A stretch of DNA of 64,000 nucleotides from Distichodus sexfasciatus. Lineage: Eukaryota; Chordata; Actinopteri; Characiformes; Distichodontidae. The notes beneath the pieces are model-generated. The model was not told the origin of the DNA, ran no database searches, and saw only the letters and a list, made by a program, of their open reading frames with translations. The translations under genes and the position numbers were made by a program. Below, in pieces: positions 35,211 through 48,096 of this stretch; the first letter of the stretch is position 1, and each line of letters starts with the position of its first letter. The stretch is taken from the NCBI GenBank assembly GCA_032718565.1, contig JAVGVS010000106.1, positions 1,358,389-1,422,388 of the forward strand, written 5' to 3'.

Positions 35211-35639
35211 AGACAGACAGCTGGAAAAGCTGGGGAAACAAGCAGATGCGTTAGAGCTGTGTCCTTGTTTTGCATTTTAACATATAATATTTATACAAGA
35301 TGGAACTAAAAAAAGAAATAAATCAGCATTTTCTTTGTTTCTGTTTTTATGTTGAAGTCTCTCTAAAGTGGCCTCAGCCACACTCTCCAGACCTAAAATG
35401 CTGCTCATCAGTTCATTGGACGTTCGTCCGGATTCCTCTGGCGTATAAATGTCTGACCAGCGTTAATACTTGCCTTATTATATAGTACCGTGCTCCTCTT
35501 GTTACACGTCCGATAACGTTGCTTTGTCTGACTATCACGCTCTAAAAATAATGGAGAGATCACATCTCTCGAATTCGAATCAATCTAAATCTTGTTTTAA
35601 CCCGTCAAGTCTACAACCCTATCTCCTTCCTGCAGAGTA

Positions 35640-35885
35640 TGTTCCTGCACCAGTGAGCGAGTCTATCATTTCACCTTCGTGGTCTTCCACACGGTCTCCT
35701 ACGGCTCGCCCACAGGGGTGAGTTTGTTGAAGAACGGGGTGTTCGTGGTCTCTGCCACCGATAACGCTCCGGGCGGACACCGAGGACACGTCGGGCAACG
35801 CAGTCACCCTCCTGCTGAACCAAAAGGTGACCAGATCTCCCTCCTGCTCTGGTCAGGCCACTGCAGGATCTCCTGAGGCAGAACA
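35640..35885 (+). pseudogene. Orphan C1q-domain fragment
   Basis: One frame reads ERVYHFTFVVFHTVSYGS then PTGVSLLKNGVFVVSATDN. After a frameshift it continues DTEDTSGNAVTLLLNQK, and a further shift gives KGDQISLLLWSG. These are the beta-strand blocks of the C1q/TNF-like globular domain of fish C1q-like proteins. An acceptor-like CTGCAG precedes it. The two frameshifts, the lack of a collagen or signal region nearby and the missing end all point to a pseudogene or a processed or translocated exon. Confidence 0.7.
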
Positions 35886-36899
35886 AAGCGGAACACCTTC
35901 TCCGGTCATCTCCTCTTTACAGTGTGAAACCCTGCCTGGCCTTGTTCTCACAGAGTTGCCTCACGCCTTATGCTTACGTTCCACAACCCTTCCCTGATCA
36001 TGGCTCTTGCTTTTAAGTCTGCACTTGGACATGTGCCTTAAACATAATAAAAATCAATTTGCATTTCAGCATATTTCATGCGCAAAGACTGAAGTCATTG
36101 CTTAAAAAGGCATTAATTACATTAAACATGCATCAGCGTAGCTATTCTCACAGTAACGCATACATAAATTGCCTGAGTCGTTAGATTTTGTAGCAGGCCA
36201 AAATGAATCCAGATTAGCTCAAAATTACCCAAAACTTCAGTATTTCTTCATTTTTCATTGATCACATTTTTTTGTCTCCCATTTTATAATGTTAGAGAGT
36301 GAAAAAATAGGGAAAAAACTCATCTAGAAACATGTATTATTTATCAAATAATTTTTATTCTGTATCAGATAGATACAAATGGATAAAAAGAAGTGTTTTC
36401 CGTCTGCCACTAATTTTTATTTTTCTTCACAGCACTAAGCCATAGAATGTCTCTCTTAATAACAACTCCTAGAGTCAATTAAAACAGTGAGTTTGGTCTT
36501 GAGGAGTGTTCTGACACTGTAGTTTGTTGAGTTTAACATGTGATGTGATCAGTTTGGATAACTACTTCCAGTGAAGCGATTTCTCATTATAGATATGTAA
36601 GAAATATGGGAATAAACATAAGTAGTGTTGCTTAGCCCCATCCTGGTCTCGGTCTCGGCCCTTCAGCATCTTGGTCTTGTCTCGGTTCCGACACACTCTG
36701 GTCTCGATCAGGACTTGAATTCAATAATATCACTGAAACAGTGGGATTCTGGGGTTTATTCACTTTCCACACCGTTACCAGGCATCATAGCATCCAAAGT
36801 CCATAAATAAATACATAAGGCGCAGTTTTTATCTGCCAAGCACAATCACAAAGTCTGATCCAGAAACTCCGCAGAACACGCTCATCGTTTAATCACAAT
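35886..36899. other. Intergenic, AT-rich, no gene recognised
   Basis: Only short features are seen, such as a TGGTCTCGGTCTCGG-type motif run at 36640-36720. Confidence 0.5.
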
Positions 36900-37232
36900 T
36901 AAGGCCTGTCCACGGGCGTTGAAATCAACGCCCTCGCGCCATACGCGGTTTTGCTGCATTTTGTAGCTGCGATTGGCGTTTCACTGGCGTTCGCAATAGC
37001 GTCGTTTTCCTCGCGTTCGTCGGGATTTTGACGCCAAGAAAACGTTGCATGCAGCGTTTATTTGACGCCACCGAGCAACGCAGCCAGCCGAACGCCGGCG
37101 CCGAACGCCCCCGTGGACGCTTTGATTTGCTCCAATGAGCAGAAAAAACGGTCGGCGTTCAGTCGCCGCTCACCTGGCGCCACGCACGCCAGAAAAACGC
37201 CTGGTTCGGACGTCCGTGTGAACAAGGCCTAA
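36900..37232. mobile_element. MITE with AGGCCTTGTTCACACGGACG-type ends
   Basis: The left end TTAAGGCCTGTCCACGGGCG and the right end CGTCCGTGTGAACAAGGCCT are inverted repeats. The interior of about 330 bp is CpG-rich, with repeated AACGCC/GGCGTT motifs and no coding frame. It lies just downstream of the TEP1 3' end. Confidence 0.7.
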
Positions 37233-37556
37233 GGCTGATATTAGTTAGTAGATATAAGTGCATTGGGTTGAATAAAAAATAAATTAGTAATTTCAAAATA
37301 TTTATTTATCAAACATTTCGACTAAAATAATCACACATTGACAACTGGCACATTCAATTTAGATTCACAGCCTATAAAGCACCCAGCAAACTGAAATAGT
37401 GAATAATAATCAATGAAACAGGACGATTTCAAAAACCCTTAACTTAGAAGTGCACACAAAATGCAAAATCAGGCGTGTTTCAGAAATATCATAATCTTGC
37501 CAAAGCTACGGAGAGAAAAATGCATCATGTGGTGAAGAAAGTGTAATGGAGACCGA

Positions 37557-40500
37557 TCATCCGGTCCAGGACAGGAAGTAAAGCTGTCCCAGCGCGTCGC
37601 CGCACACCACCTGGGAGGGTCAGCGGGTGGGCCTCCAGCGTCTCTGACAGCGGCACCTGGGCTATGCCGACCTGGGGAAGGACAGACAGTGTGAAATTGT
37701 GATCTCGTTTACAGCCTCGCTTCCACAACGCGACTACAGCCACCTTCATTCGGAGGACGACAAAGGTGAGAGAAATGGTGGAGGAACCTGTTTTTTGGTG
37801 GATCGGTCCCAAAATTTGACGCTCCTGTCGTAAGAGCCGGACACGATGAGGCTGTCGGTCAGTCGTACGACACTGATCCTGTCGCCGTGGGCCTGCAGGG
37901 GGACAGAAGACACAATTGGAGGCTCTTAGTGTTGCTCTCAAACCATTGGTTTTTTAATGAAGAGATCAGTTATTGCAATTTATATTAAGTAATTGATAAA
38001 GTCAAGTTTCAGCAAACACTACATTTGAACACATTTTTACATATCGCACGTAATAAACACGTGTTCATTAAACATTCTTCACGATAGCGTAAGTGAAATA
38101 GTTCTCTGCAGACCCAAAAGGGTAAAAGGTCTTTGTAAGACAAAGAAAGGTTCACTATATGGCATCACCGTGAAGAGCCACTTTTGATTCTAACATTCGA
38201 TGCGGAATCGTCCCAGCGTCTACATGGAGATGCACAGATTATGTGATTCATTTCAACACCCCGACACCTTTCACACAGTGTGAAAGCGAACACTCACTGG
38301 TCTTCTAACAGTCCAATGACAAATACTCGGTTCCTGGTTCCACCACATGTTCCCTTTAGAGTCTCCACACAAACTCTGAAGAAAAGCGCTAAGGACAGTT
38401 AACTCTAGATTTTATACAAGCGTTGTACGGTCCAGGTCAGAAATAATGATATGATGGAATAAGACACACAGAGCAAGCAAATGTAAATAATAATTAATAC
38501 TTAACCACGAGGAAACACAGCAGAGGCGAAAACCAGGTGTTTTACGCTGCCCTGCTAAATGTGCTTGGCAAGTATGTAGTGAAAATTCCCGAAAAATCCG
38601 ATCAAACATTTACTGAAGCGCCAAATAACTCATAATGTGGTAAATATCACTTTAGGATGAAGCTTTCATACGAGACTATGAATTATATACGCCTGAACAT
38701 CTTAGGAATATTGTCAAACAGCATTTTCATCATATAAATCAACCGCCCGACCTTCCATTCCAAATAACCCTGTTGAAATGTCTTGTATGTGTAAACAACC
38801 GCGGCGCATACCGCTACCATTTAATAAAACTAAGCAGTAAATACTGTAAATGTTCTGCGCCTTGGCTCGTTCTTCCGCGGCCGCTGCTGTCGTTTGCCCC
38901 AACACTTTCACTTGACTTCTCCTCCTCCTTCCTCCTTCTCCTCCTCCTCCTCCTTCTCCTCCTCCTCCTCTTTCTCTTCCTCCTGCTGGTTTTCAATACG
39001 GAGGGCGTCATAACACGAGTTCAGCTGGATATCAGGACCTAGGTTCACCTGCGGAGACACGAGAGCCCAGCCCGACTCACTAAGACATCAGCCTATTAAC
39101 TGTTCGGGGAGGTGATGATGATGATGATGATGATTCACTTTGGGTTCCTCTGACCTTTCACCCCTCCCCGAGTGCTTACTAAATTAGAATCAGTCTTAAT
39201 TTTCTTTCCCTTTAAGCAGACAAACTGCTGCTGCGGCTGATATCACTTTCATAATAATGTGTTACTGTGGAGATAGGGCTGGACGATATGAATCTCAAAT
39301 CGACATCACGATGAAGGGAAAATTTCACTTCGATTTCGATTTATCAACTTTTTTTGCATTTCTTGAAATGGTTTGTTTTTTTCTTTACCATTATTATCAT
39401 TATTGTATTATTATTAATATTTTTTTCTACCAAAAATAAAGTAAAAAATTTGGACGGTAAGCAGAAATGAAAAGGCCTATAACTGGTGCTATAGCGAAGG
39501 CAGGCGTGTTTTGACACGTTTTTTTTTTTTAATATGCAAGAGGGAAAAATACAATGTCACTATTTGAACAATAGGGGGCGCTAACAATGCTACAAATATT
39601 TATTAGCCTAAACCGTAAGTAAGTCGCACAAAGCGGGAACTTGGTCAATAAGTAGGGGCGGCGTCCTGCGTAGCACATAATATAAAGTGTACTGGTCGGC
39701 CTATCTAATTTGCATAATATGCAAAACAGACTTTTGCGAACTCCTTCCCGTTGGCTGATTAGAGCATGTGAGGTGTCCAATGAATCTGGGGACTTGTCCT
39801 AATATCAGAACTCAACTTTTTTGCAAATATTTTTGCTTACTCTGACATCTGTTTCACCGACTCCTTTCTTCGACAGCATTAGCTGCGTTGGCGCTGCTTT
39901 TTGTGTCTTTTGTTTGGACCCCGCTGTTTGCCGCTTGTGGCTACATTATTACGTTCTTATTTTAACGTCTTGCCTTTACACAAACAAATGTATTAAAATA
40001 TAGTTATGTCTAGGGAACACCGCTCACAAGCTTGTGGACGCGTGTACATGTTGTGCGTGCTGTGGTGTGAACTGACCAGGAGCACCAAGTTGATGCTGTC
40101 GCTGGTTTCCACCAACATCCACATTGTGTTTTCTCCATTTTTTTCAAATCCGAAAACTCGCGTGCCGCCACTCCAGCTGCGTCGACGACAAAAAGGGAGT
40201 GTTCAGTCGACCTTTAATTCCACTTCACTTACGTACAATCAGCTGGTGAGAGCGCTTACTTAAGGTCCAGCTTGCGCTTTTCTTTCTCGGTAGAGGAGAT
40301 GTCGACAATGTGGCCGTCTACGCACACTCCCAGCAGGGCGCTACAGTAGAAGAGGGACATCACACTGCTGCCCAAAGTGTACAGCGTCACTTTAGATAGA
40401 CTGGAATAAACAAACACAGGAAATTAAGTTACTTTGAGCCGCGAGAAAGTGAAACGGGAATGACGTTTACAGACTTTCTCAGATGCTTTTAACAATGTCC

Positions 40501-43500
40501 ATTAGCTCATTTCAGGGACCGTCTCCCCGGAGCAACTTTGGGGTACATTACGATGTAAAAAACAGGATTTGATCTTCGATTTACTTCCAACGTCAAGCAT
40601 TAATTAATACGACCCCAAGGCACGCCGTCCGGTCGCCGTCGAGCTAAGCTTTCGCCCGGACTTTTACAGAGTTTATTAGCCACAGCCGGCTGGACGCTCG
40701 CTGCGCTACCGGGAAGCACAGCTTCCGAAGGCTCGCAACCCAGAGAGGCTGGAGCTCGGCTACTTTGCCGAAGTGCACTTCAGCGTGTGTGGCGAGCCCA
40801 AGCTTGGTGAGCAGTATTACTTTTGTCCCCCAGGGGAGTGTGACACTTTATAGTTAAAACTTACAGTTTTACGTTAATCTGGCATCTCCAAAATCATTTT
40901 TGGCATTGCAAGTCTGGCCGTTAGTTAGATGACAGTTTTTACCCCGTGGCATTGCGATGTTCGTCTCTCTCCAGTCTCCATATGCTCACGGTACAGTCGC
41001 TGCAGCCCACCGCTATCTCCCCATCCGGCATGCTGCTTACAGCACGAATGCAGCTGTTGTTTACCTACAGGATACACACACACACACACACACAAAAGCA
41101 GTATATCTTGCTGTATATTCACTCTCTGTACTCTCGCGAGAAGGTCACACTGTGAGAGTCGCGCATTCATCACCTGCAGCAACTTTTTAACAATATCACA
41201 AGTTTCATGTGGTGCAAATTGTAATGTAGGCACTAGAGGTGTAACGATACATCGATCTACGTATGGTAGCAGACTTTGTGATATGTGACTCTGCACGGCG
41301 AAACCAGCCGCTTGTCGCAACGGAGGTTTCCGAGAAAAACGAGCGTTTATGTTGCGTTATGTTGCGGTAAAATTAGGGATTTTTTGTTTTTAGTGTTTTG
41401 AAACAGTGGAAGGTCTATACTGTACTGTTGTGAATAAATTTGGCTGAAAAACGTACCCTTTCCATCCTAAAAACGTGACTTTCTTGAGGTGAGGAATTCA
41501 ATTCCAGCAGAATGTTAAAAGTTTCTGTTTTGACCGCTCTGCTCCAATATTTACGGTAAATCCACTCGTCGACTAGCGTGAAGATATTTCTCTGGAATCC
41601 ATCTTCGTCTCCCGAGTTCAGTTAACCTAACGCAGGTAGACTATCCGTGTGGCTGTGAATTCAGCGTAGGCTACCGTAAATGCAAACGTAGCCGCGACCG
41701 CACCAAGCGTCTGTGAGTGCCACGGCGATAGTCAACTTCAAAGGCAGATTTCTCCATTTCTCACTTGGCGTGACAGGAGAAACCCGACTCCTTTCAATGT
41801 TGATATCTCAGTCATATGTCGTCCCATTCATTCCATATAGGTATCGTTTTGAAGCTTGATTTATGCCCTTTCATGAAAACATAATAACTCAATTTTGAGA
41901 AATTGCAACAAGCGACTGGTTTTGCCGTGGAGGGTCACATATTGGACATTGAATGGTTGTGCACTGAATCCATACAACATTGCATCACAGCGAAGCTTGA
42001 GGCAGGCTAACGTTTGGATTGGGGTGGACGATGATCTTTAACGCTTTTACGTTCATGAAGGCATCGAGATTAATTTCTGCTTGTGAGCTAATGCAAGCCG
42101 ACACTAGCTGGACCAATGTTACAATGTTACTCACCTTAGTGAAGTAAAGTAGCGAGTTGGAATGCCACAACTCCAGCCTTCCTGAGCTGTACCCGCTCAC
42201 CAGCAGGTCCTCGCTCTCCAGGAAACACAGCACACTCACAGGCTCCACCTGTCTGGGAGGACTCTCTACAAACACACACACACACACACACACACACAGT
42301 GCAATTACGCAGGCTTTGCAGTCAGCAATGATTCTGTAGCTTCACATCTCACTTTTCTGACAAATGTACCTGTATTAAGGCTCCAGGCCATGAGGGAGCG
42401 GTCCTCAGACACGGTGAGGAAGCGGGAGCCTTGTCCACTCACCAAGGCCTGGACTGCAGCGCAGTGACCCAGCAGAGTACTATGATGCTGTACCTAGATA
42501 GAGAGAGAGGGGCAGAAAGAAAGAGTTTTAAAAGAGTCTCAGAAGCGAGGAACACTGTAATAAAGGACAAGAAAAGCTGCAGTAAGAGATGAGTAACGAT
42601 GAGGTGAGGAACATAAAGCAAGATGTGAAAACTGTCAGAAAACTGAGAGTAACCTTGAATAACCCTGTAGTAACATTTGAGCAACTGTGATGACAGAGGT
42701 GAATAAATTTGAACAACTACTAAAATTTGCGTAATACGGGAGTGAGATGTGAGCAACGCTGTAGTAATGTGTGAGTAGCTCAGTAGTAAGTGGTTAGTAA
42801 TTCAGTAGCAAGAGGTGAGTAAAATTTATGAGATGTGAGTAACTGTGTAATAACATTTTACTAATTAGCGTAAGCTCTAAGTAGCTCAATAACTGTTGTA
42901 TGGGTGAGTAACTCTGTGGTAAGCGAGTAGTCGTGAGTACCTGTAGCGGGTGCCAGAGTTTCACTGTTCCATCCTCCGACGCTGTGGCAACCAGCAACTC
43001 CTCAGAAGCTCCAGCATCTGGACAAAATGAGACAATGAGGACTGAAACTGTAAAGTTCTGATGTTTAAATAATAAGCCATTGTGTGTGTGTGAGTGAGTG
43101 TGTGTGTGTGTGTGTGTGTGAGTGTGTTACCTATATTAGAGATGACAGTGGCGTGGTGGAGGCGTGACTTGTGAGCCTGAATCTCAGCAATCACTCCCAG
43201 GTCTGGTTTCCACACCATCAGCAGGCCATCGGCAGATCCCAACATCACATAATCCTCCTACAGCCAGGATGAAACATTTAAAAAGCGGATCAGTCACCGT
43301 CACACTGGCCTGTACACACACACACACTCACACACACACACACACTCACAGTGTGTAACAACTCACCCAGCAGCACAGCGCGCTGAGAGGGGAAGAAGTT
43401 GCCACCTCTCTGATGCAGCTTCCTGTAGGGACATCCCAAAAACGCAGTGTGCAGTCGCTAGAGCAGCTCAGCTGTGGGGCACATGGACACAGGTGAACAC

Positions 43501-45055
43501 CAGACTACATATCCCACAATTCTAGAACTATTCTATTTTACACACAAACATGTGAGTGTGTAACTCTAGCAAGAGGTGTGTAGCTCTATAGCCAGAAGTG
43601 TGTAACTCTATAGCCAGGAGTGTGTAACTCTATAGCCAGGACTGTGTAACTCTATAGCCAGAAGTGTGTAACTCTATAGCCAGGAGTACGTAACTCTATA
43701 GCCAGGAGTATGTAACTTTATAGCCAGGAGTGTGTAACTCTATAGCCAGAAGTGTGTAACTCTATAGCTAGGAGTGTGTAACTCTATAGCCAGGACTGTC
43801 TAACTCTATAGCCAGAAGTGTGTAACTCTATAGCCAGGAGTACGTAACTCTATAGCCAGGAGTATGTAACTTTATAGCCAGGAGTGTGTAACTCTATAGC
43901 CAGAAGTGTGTAACTCTATAGCCAGGAGTGTGTAACTCTATAGCCAGGAGTGTGTAACTCTATAGCCAGAAGTGTGTAACTCTATAGCCAGGAGTATGTA
44001 ACTCTATAGCCAGGAGTGTGTAACTCTATAGCCAGAAGTGTGTAACTCTATAGCCAGGAGTATGTAACTCTATAGCCAGGAGTGTGTAACTCTATAGCCA
44101 GAAGTGTGTAACTCTATAGCCAGGAGTATGTAACTCTATAGCCAGGAGTGTGTAACTCTATAGCCAGAAGTGTGTAACTCTATAGCCAGGAGTATGTAAC
44201 TCTATAGCCAGGAGTGTGTAACTCTATAGCCAGAAGTGTGTAACTCTATAGCCAGGAGTGTGTAACTCTATAGCCAGGAGTGTGTAACTCTATAGCCAGA
44301 AGTGTGTAACTCTATAGCCAGGAGTATGTAACTCTATAGCCAGGAGTGTGTAACTCTATAGCCAGAAGTGTGTAACTCTATAGCCAGGAGTATGTAACTC
44401 TATAGCCAGGAGTGTGTAACTCTATAGCCAGAAGTGTGTAACTCTATAGCCAGGAGTATGTAACTCTATAGCCAGGAGTGTGTAACTCTATAGCCAGAAG
44501 TGTGTAACTCTATAGCCAGGAGTGTGTAACTCTATAGCCAGGAGTGTGTAACTCTATAGCCAGAAGTGTGTAACTCTATAACCAGGAGTGTGTAACTCTA
44601 TAGCCAGGAGTGTGTAACTCTATAACTAGGAGTGTGTAACTCTATAACCAGGAGTGTGTAACTCTATAGCCAGGAGTGTGTAACTCTATAACCAGGAGTG
44701 TGTAACTCTATAACTAGGAGTGTGTAACTCTATAACCAGGAGTGTGTAACTCTATAACCAGGAGTGTGTAACTCTATAGCCAGGAGTGTGTAACTCTATA
44801 ACTAGGAGTGTGTAACTCTATAACTAGGAGTGTGTAACTCTATAGCCTGGAGTGTGTAACCCTCTAGTCATAAGTGTGTGTAACACTAGTAAGAGTTGAA
44901 TAATTTTGCAGTAAGACGTGAGTACACACATACCGCAGCTGACGGGGTCCAAGCACAGGCTGTGATCCAATCTCTATGACAGTGGAGCAGAGACTTAGTG
45001 AGAACTGGAGAGGAAGGGGAGTCCACCTTCCACACCTTCAAAGCCTGAAACCCAG

Positions 45056-45092
<37 letters not shown>

Positions 45093-48000
45093 TATCATCG
45101 CCACAACCACCATCACTATTATTAATACAGCTGTTAATAACATTACCTATAAGGAGATGAACATGATGCAAGTTTGTCAGCGTTAAGTGTTCGGTGTTCA
45201 GCAGGCTGCTCTGTACCTGATCTTTTCCTCCTGACAGCAGCTGGTCTCCATCCGGACTGAAGGCCAGACACATGACCCCTCCCTTGTGACCTCTCAGAAT
45301 GCTCACAGCCTTGGGTTCAACCCAGGGGTCAGAGGTCAAATCGCTCTTCTTCCACAAAGCGATAGTGAAGTCATCTATGAGACGGAGCAGTGCGAGAATC
45401 AAGGTGAGTAGTACATTTACAGCAGATGGTGTATGGATGTGGAAGGGGCACAGGTAGCGATGGTGTGCTGACCTGAGGCGGAGGCCACATGCGTGGAGTT
45501 GTGGGCCAGGGCGAGGACGGCGCCCTCCTGCACTCCGAACGCTCTTGCCGTCTGGGTCAGAGCCTCTACGTCAGCTCCCTTCCTCCTCCTCCAGAGCCGC
45601 AGTCGCTGGTCGAGCGCTCCGGACAGCAGCAGATCTCCACCTGCCGACTCCAACCACAGCAGGCAGGGCACAGACACCTGCAGACCCTCAGTGGACCACA
45701 CCGCCTCACCTGCAGCACAGCGTGTGTGAGAGAGAGTGAAAGAACATAGAACACGAGCCGGTAAAATCTGCAGTAAAAAAGTGAATAACTGTACTGACAG
45801 GATGCACACAAACCTGACTCCAAACTGTACAGCTTGACACCATCTCCATGGTAACCCACAGCAGCGTATCCACTAGCAACGGCCACGGAGAGCGCAGCAT
45901 CCACATCGTTTCCCGTAGGTCTGGACGCCTTGGGCTTGGAGCGCTTCGGTAATAAACAAATCATCTTACATCACTGTCATCTTCATACACAGTTAGACAA
46001 AATACAACATGTAGCAGCAGGAATCCATCAGTAAACGTTTAGATTTTTCTCTTACCTTCTCCTGTCCAAACACACACATGGAGCGTCCAAGGCCTCCGGA
46101 CCAAACCTGAACCTGTAGAAAAGGCACAGACCCTCAAAATAACGTAGATTACAAATATGGGAAAAATAACGTTGACTAAAGGTTCACTAAAGTTGAGTTT
46201 TTTGATGAATTTCCCATCCCTAGTCTCCTCACCGTGCCGTCGTGCCCGGCGCTGAGCAGCGTGTCTCCTCCGGGCAGGAAGCCGAGGGCCTCTGCAGCGC
46301 CCCGGTGAGCTTGGTAGCGGCCCACACAGGCAAAAGCCTCCAGCGACCAGAGACGCACCTCTCCACCCAAACAACCCGAACACAGCAGAGACGAGGACGG
46401 AGAGAAACACACACTGCGCACCGACGCCTGGTGACCTGACAGAGTCTGAGAGAGGGAGAGAGTCAGTGGAAAGTAAAGACAGAGGGAGCGAGGAAGAGGA
46501 CGGGTACACGGACACACAGATAGAGAGTCCTCACAGTGCAGCTCTGCTCCCTGCTCCAGTCCCACAACCGCACCGCTCCGTCCCAACAGCCCACGGCTAC
46601 ACGAGCACCCTCAGGGTCAAAGCTCACGCAGTTCAGAGGAGCTGGGCTGTGCAGATTCACCACCTCCTTGTTCTTGTGGGAGGACCACACCTGCACGCAA
46701 ACATAGCAACAAAAGCTTATCAGAGAGTCAATCCATATTTTTTTTTCTGCTTTTTTCATTCTTAGTGATGTTTATCGATATTGGGATATAATATTAGTCC
46801 ATATTGCACTGCCCTGTGTTTTAGCAACGTCCCTTTTCATCCAAAGTGACCTCCTGTTCATTATAAAGGGACATATATATATACGATGTCCGATTGATAT
46901 TTTCATTTACACCCCCCCACAAATCCCCCGCTTTCAGTCACAATCCCCACCTTCACGTGGAAGTCTAAAGACACGGTGGCAAAGTGCTTCCTGTCCCGGC
47001 TGACGTCACATCCTGTGATCCTGTTGGAGTGGGCGCTCACGTGGGCCTTCCTGCAGGTCAGAGGAGAGACCAGTTCAGAACGTATAGTCTCGGTTTAATC
47101 TCTCACACACACACATACACACCTGCAGCCGTTGTGGAGGTCCCACACCTCCACTTGACCGTCGTAGGAGGTGGTGCCCAGAACACTCTCTTCCAGGAAC
47201 AAGCAGCCCGAGATGCCGTCACAGCTGCTGACCAGAGACTTCACTTCCTGTTTGGAGACAGGAAACAGAAGCTTTTCAGGGACAGTCTCTCTGGAGCCAT
47301 TTAGGTTCAAAGGTTAAAGGAACCAGTGGTTCGGCTCGGTTCACTAGTAGAACGCTCGGTTCACTAAAAAAGCACTCGGTTCACTATAACAGCACTCAGT
47401 TCACTATTAGAGCACTCTGTTCACTATAACAGTGCTTGGATCACTATTAGAGCGTTCAGTTCACTATTAGAGCACTCTGTTCACTATAACAGTGCTTGGA
47501 TCACTATTAGAGCGTTCAGTTCACTATTAGAGCACTCTGTTCACTGTTAAAGAACTCTGTTCACTATTACAGTGCTCAGATCACTATTAGAACGTTCAGT
47601 TTACTATTAGAGCACTATAACAGTGCTCGGCTCGCTACTATGGACTATGGAAAATGGAGTGGCTCCGGGTGCAACCTGGTTGGTGTGTGTGTGGATGAGG
47701 TGCAGCGTGCCCTGCTCCGTGCCCACCACTGTCCAGCCTCCACCTGGACTCACAGCCACACAGGACGGCTCGCTCTGGAACGTGGACACCAGCTCACTGC
47801 AGCGAGATTTTAAAAATAAAGAAATGCGTTTTTACACTCATGCAAAATCCGAAACTTTCATTCTCCTCCACTCTGCCACACCCACCCCGCCTCCTGCTGC
47901 GGTACAAGCCCGGTGTTGTTGAGCCACTGCACGGCGTGAACTCCGCCCTCCGACGCCACCCTCTCGGCCCAGGCGTGAGCGCTGCACTCGGCCGGTTCGT

Positions 48001-48096
48001 TTAGAGCTTGCTGCACAAACAGAGCCGGCCAACGGCTGAGGAGGGGGGCGTGGCGCTTCAGGAAGCCGTGACAGGCCTCGAGCTCCTGTAAATCGC
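37557..48096 (-). CDS. tep1: TEP1 block 4: WD40-repeat exons to the C-terminus
   Basis: Exons: 47886-48096, 47676-47796, 47123-47247, 46951-47050, 46535-46690, 46233-46445, 46056-46112, 45814-45943, 45473-45709, 45217-45374, 44934-45044, 43367-43471, 43131-43257, 42941-43017, 42370-42493, 42135-42265, 40943-41064, 40260-40400, 37788-37892, 37557-37671. WD40 motifs recur, for example GQVEVWDLHNG, GAVRLWDWSREQ, GEVRLWSLEA, CTLRFWDVPTG, GTVKLWHPL, GRLELWHSN and RSVKFWDRS. The repeats should form one or two beta-propellers for protein or RNA contacts. A low-complexity linker exon between 40260 and 37892 could not be placed. In the last exon the family-like end VVCGDALGQLYFLSW requires a shift of one base. 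Confidence 0.88.

Noticed and set aside
40006..40263. 85-codon plus-strand frame
   Set aside because: It ends at the border of a TEP1 exon, shows no recognisable family and lacks support.
43555..44880. CRISPR-like regular repeats
   Set aside because: The 22-bp units abut directly without unique spacers, and the locus is a vertebrate intron. It is a VNTR.
45417..46759. Long plus- and minus-strand frames overlapping TEP1 WD40 exons
   Set aside because: They are shadow frames or exon-plus-intron read-through; the WD40 frame with splice sites explains the region.
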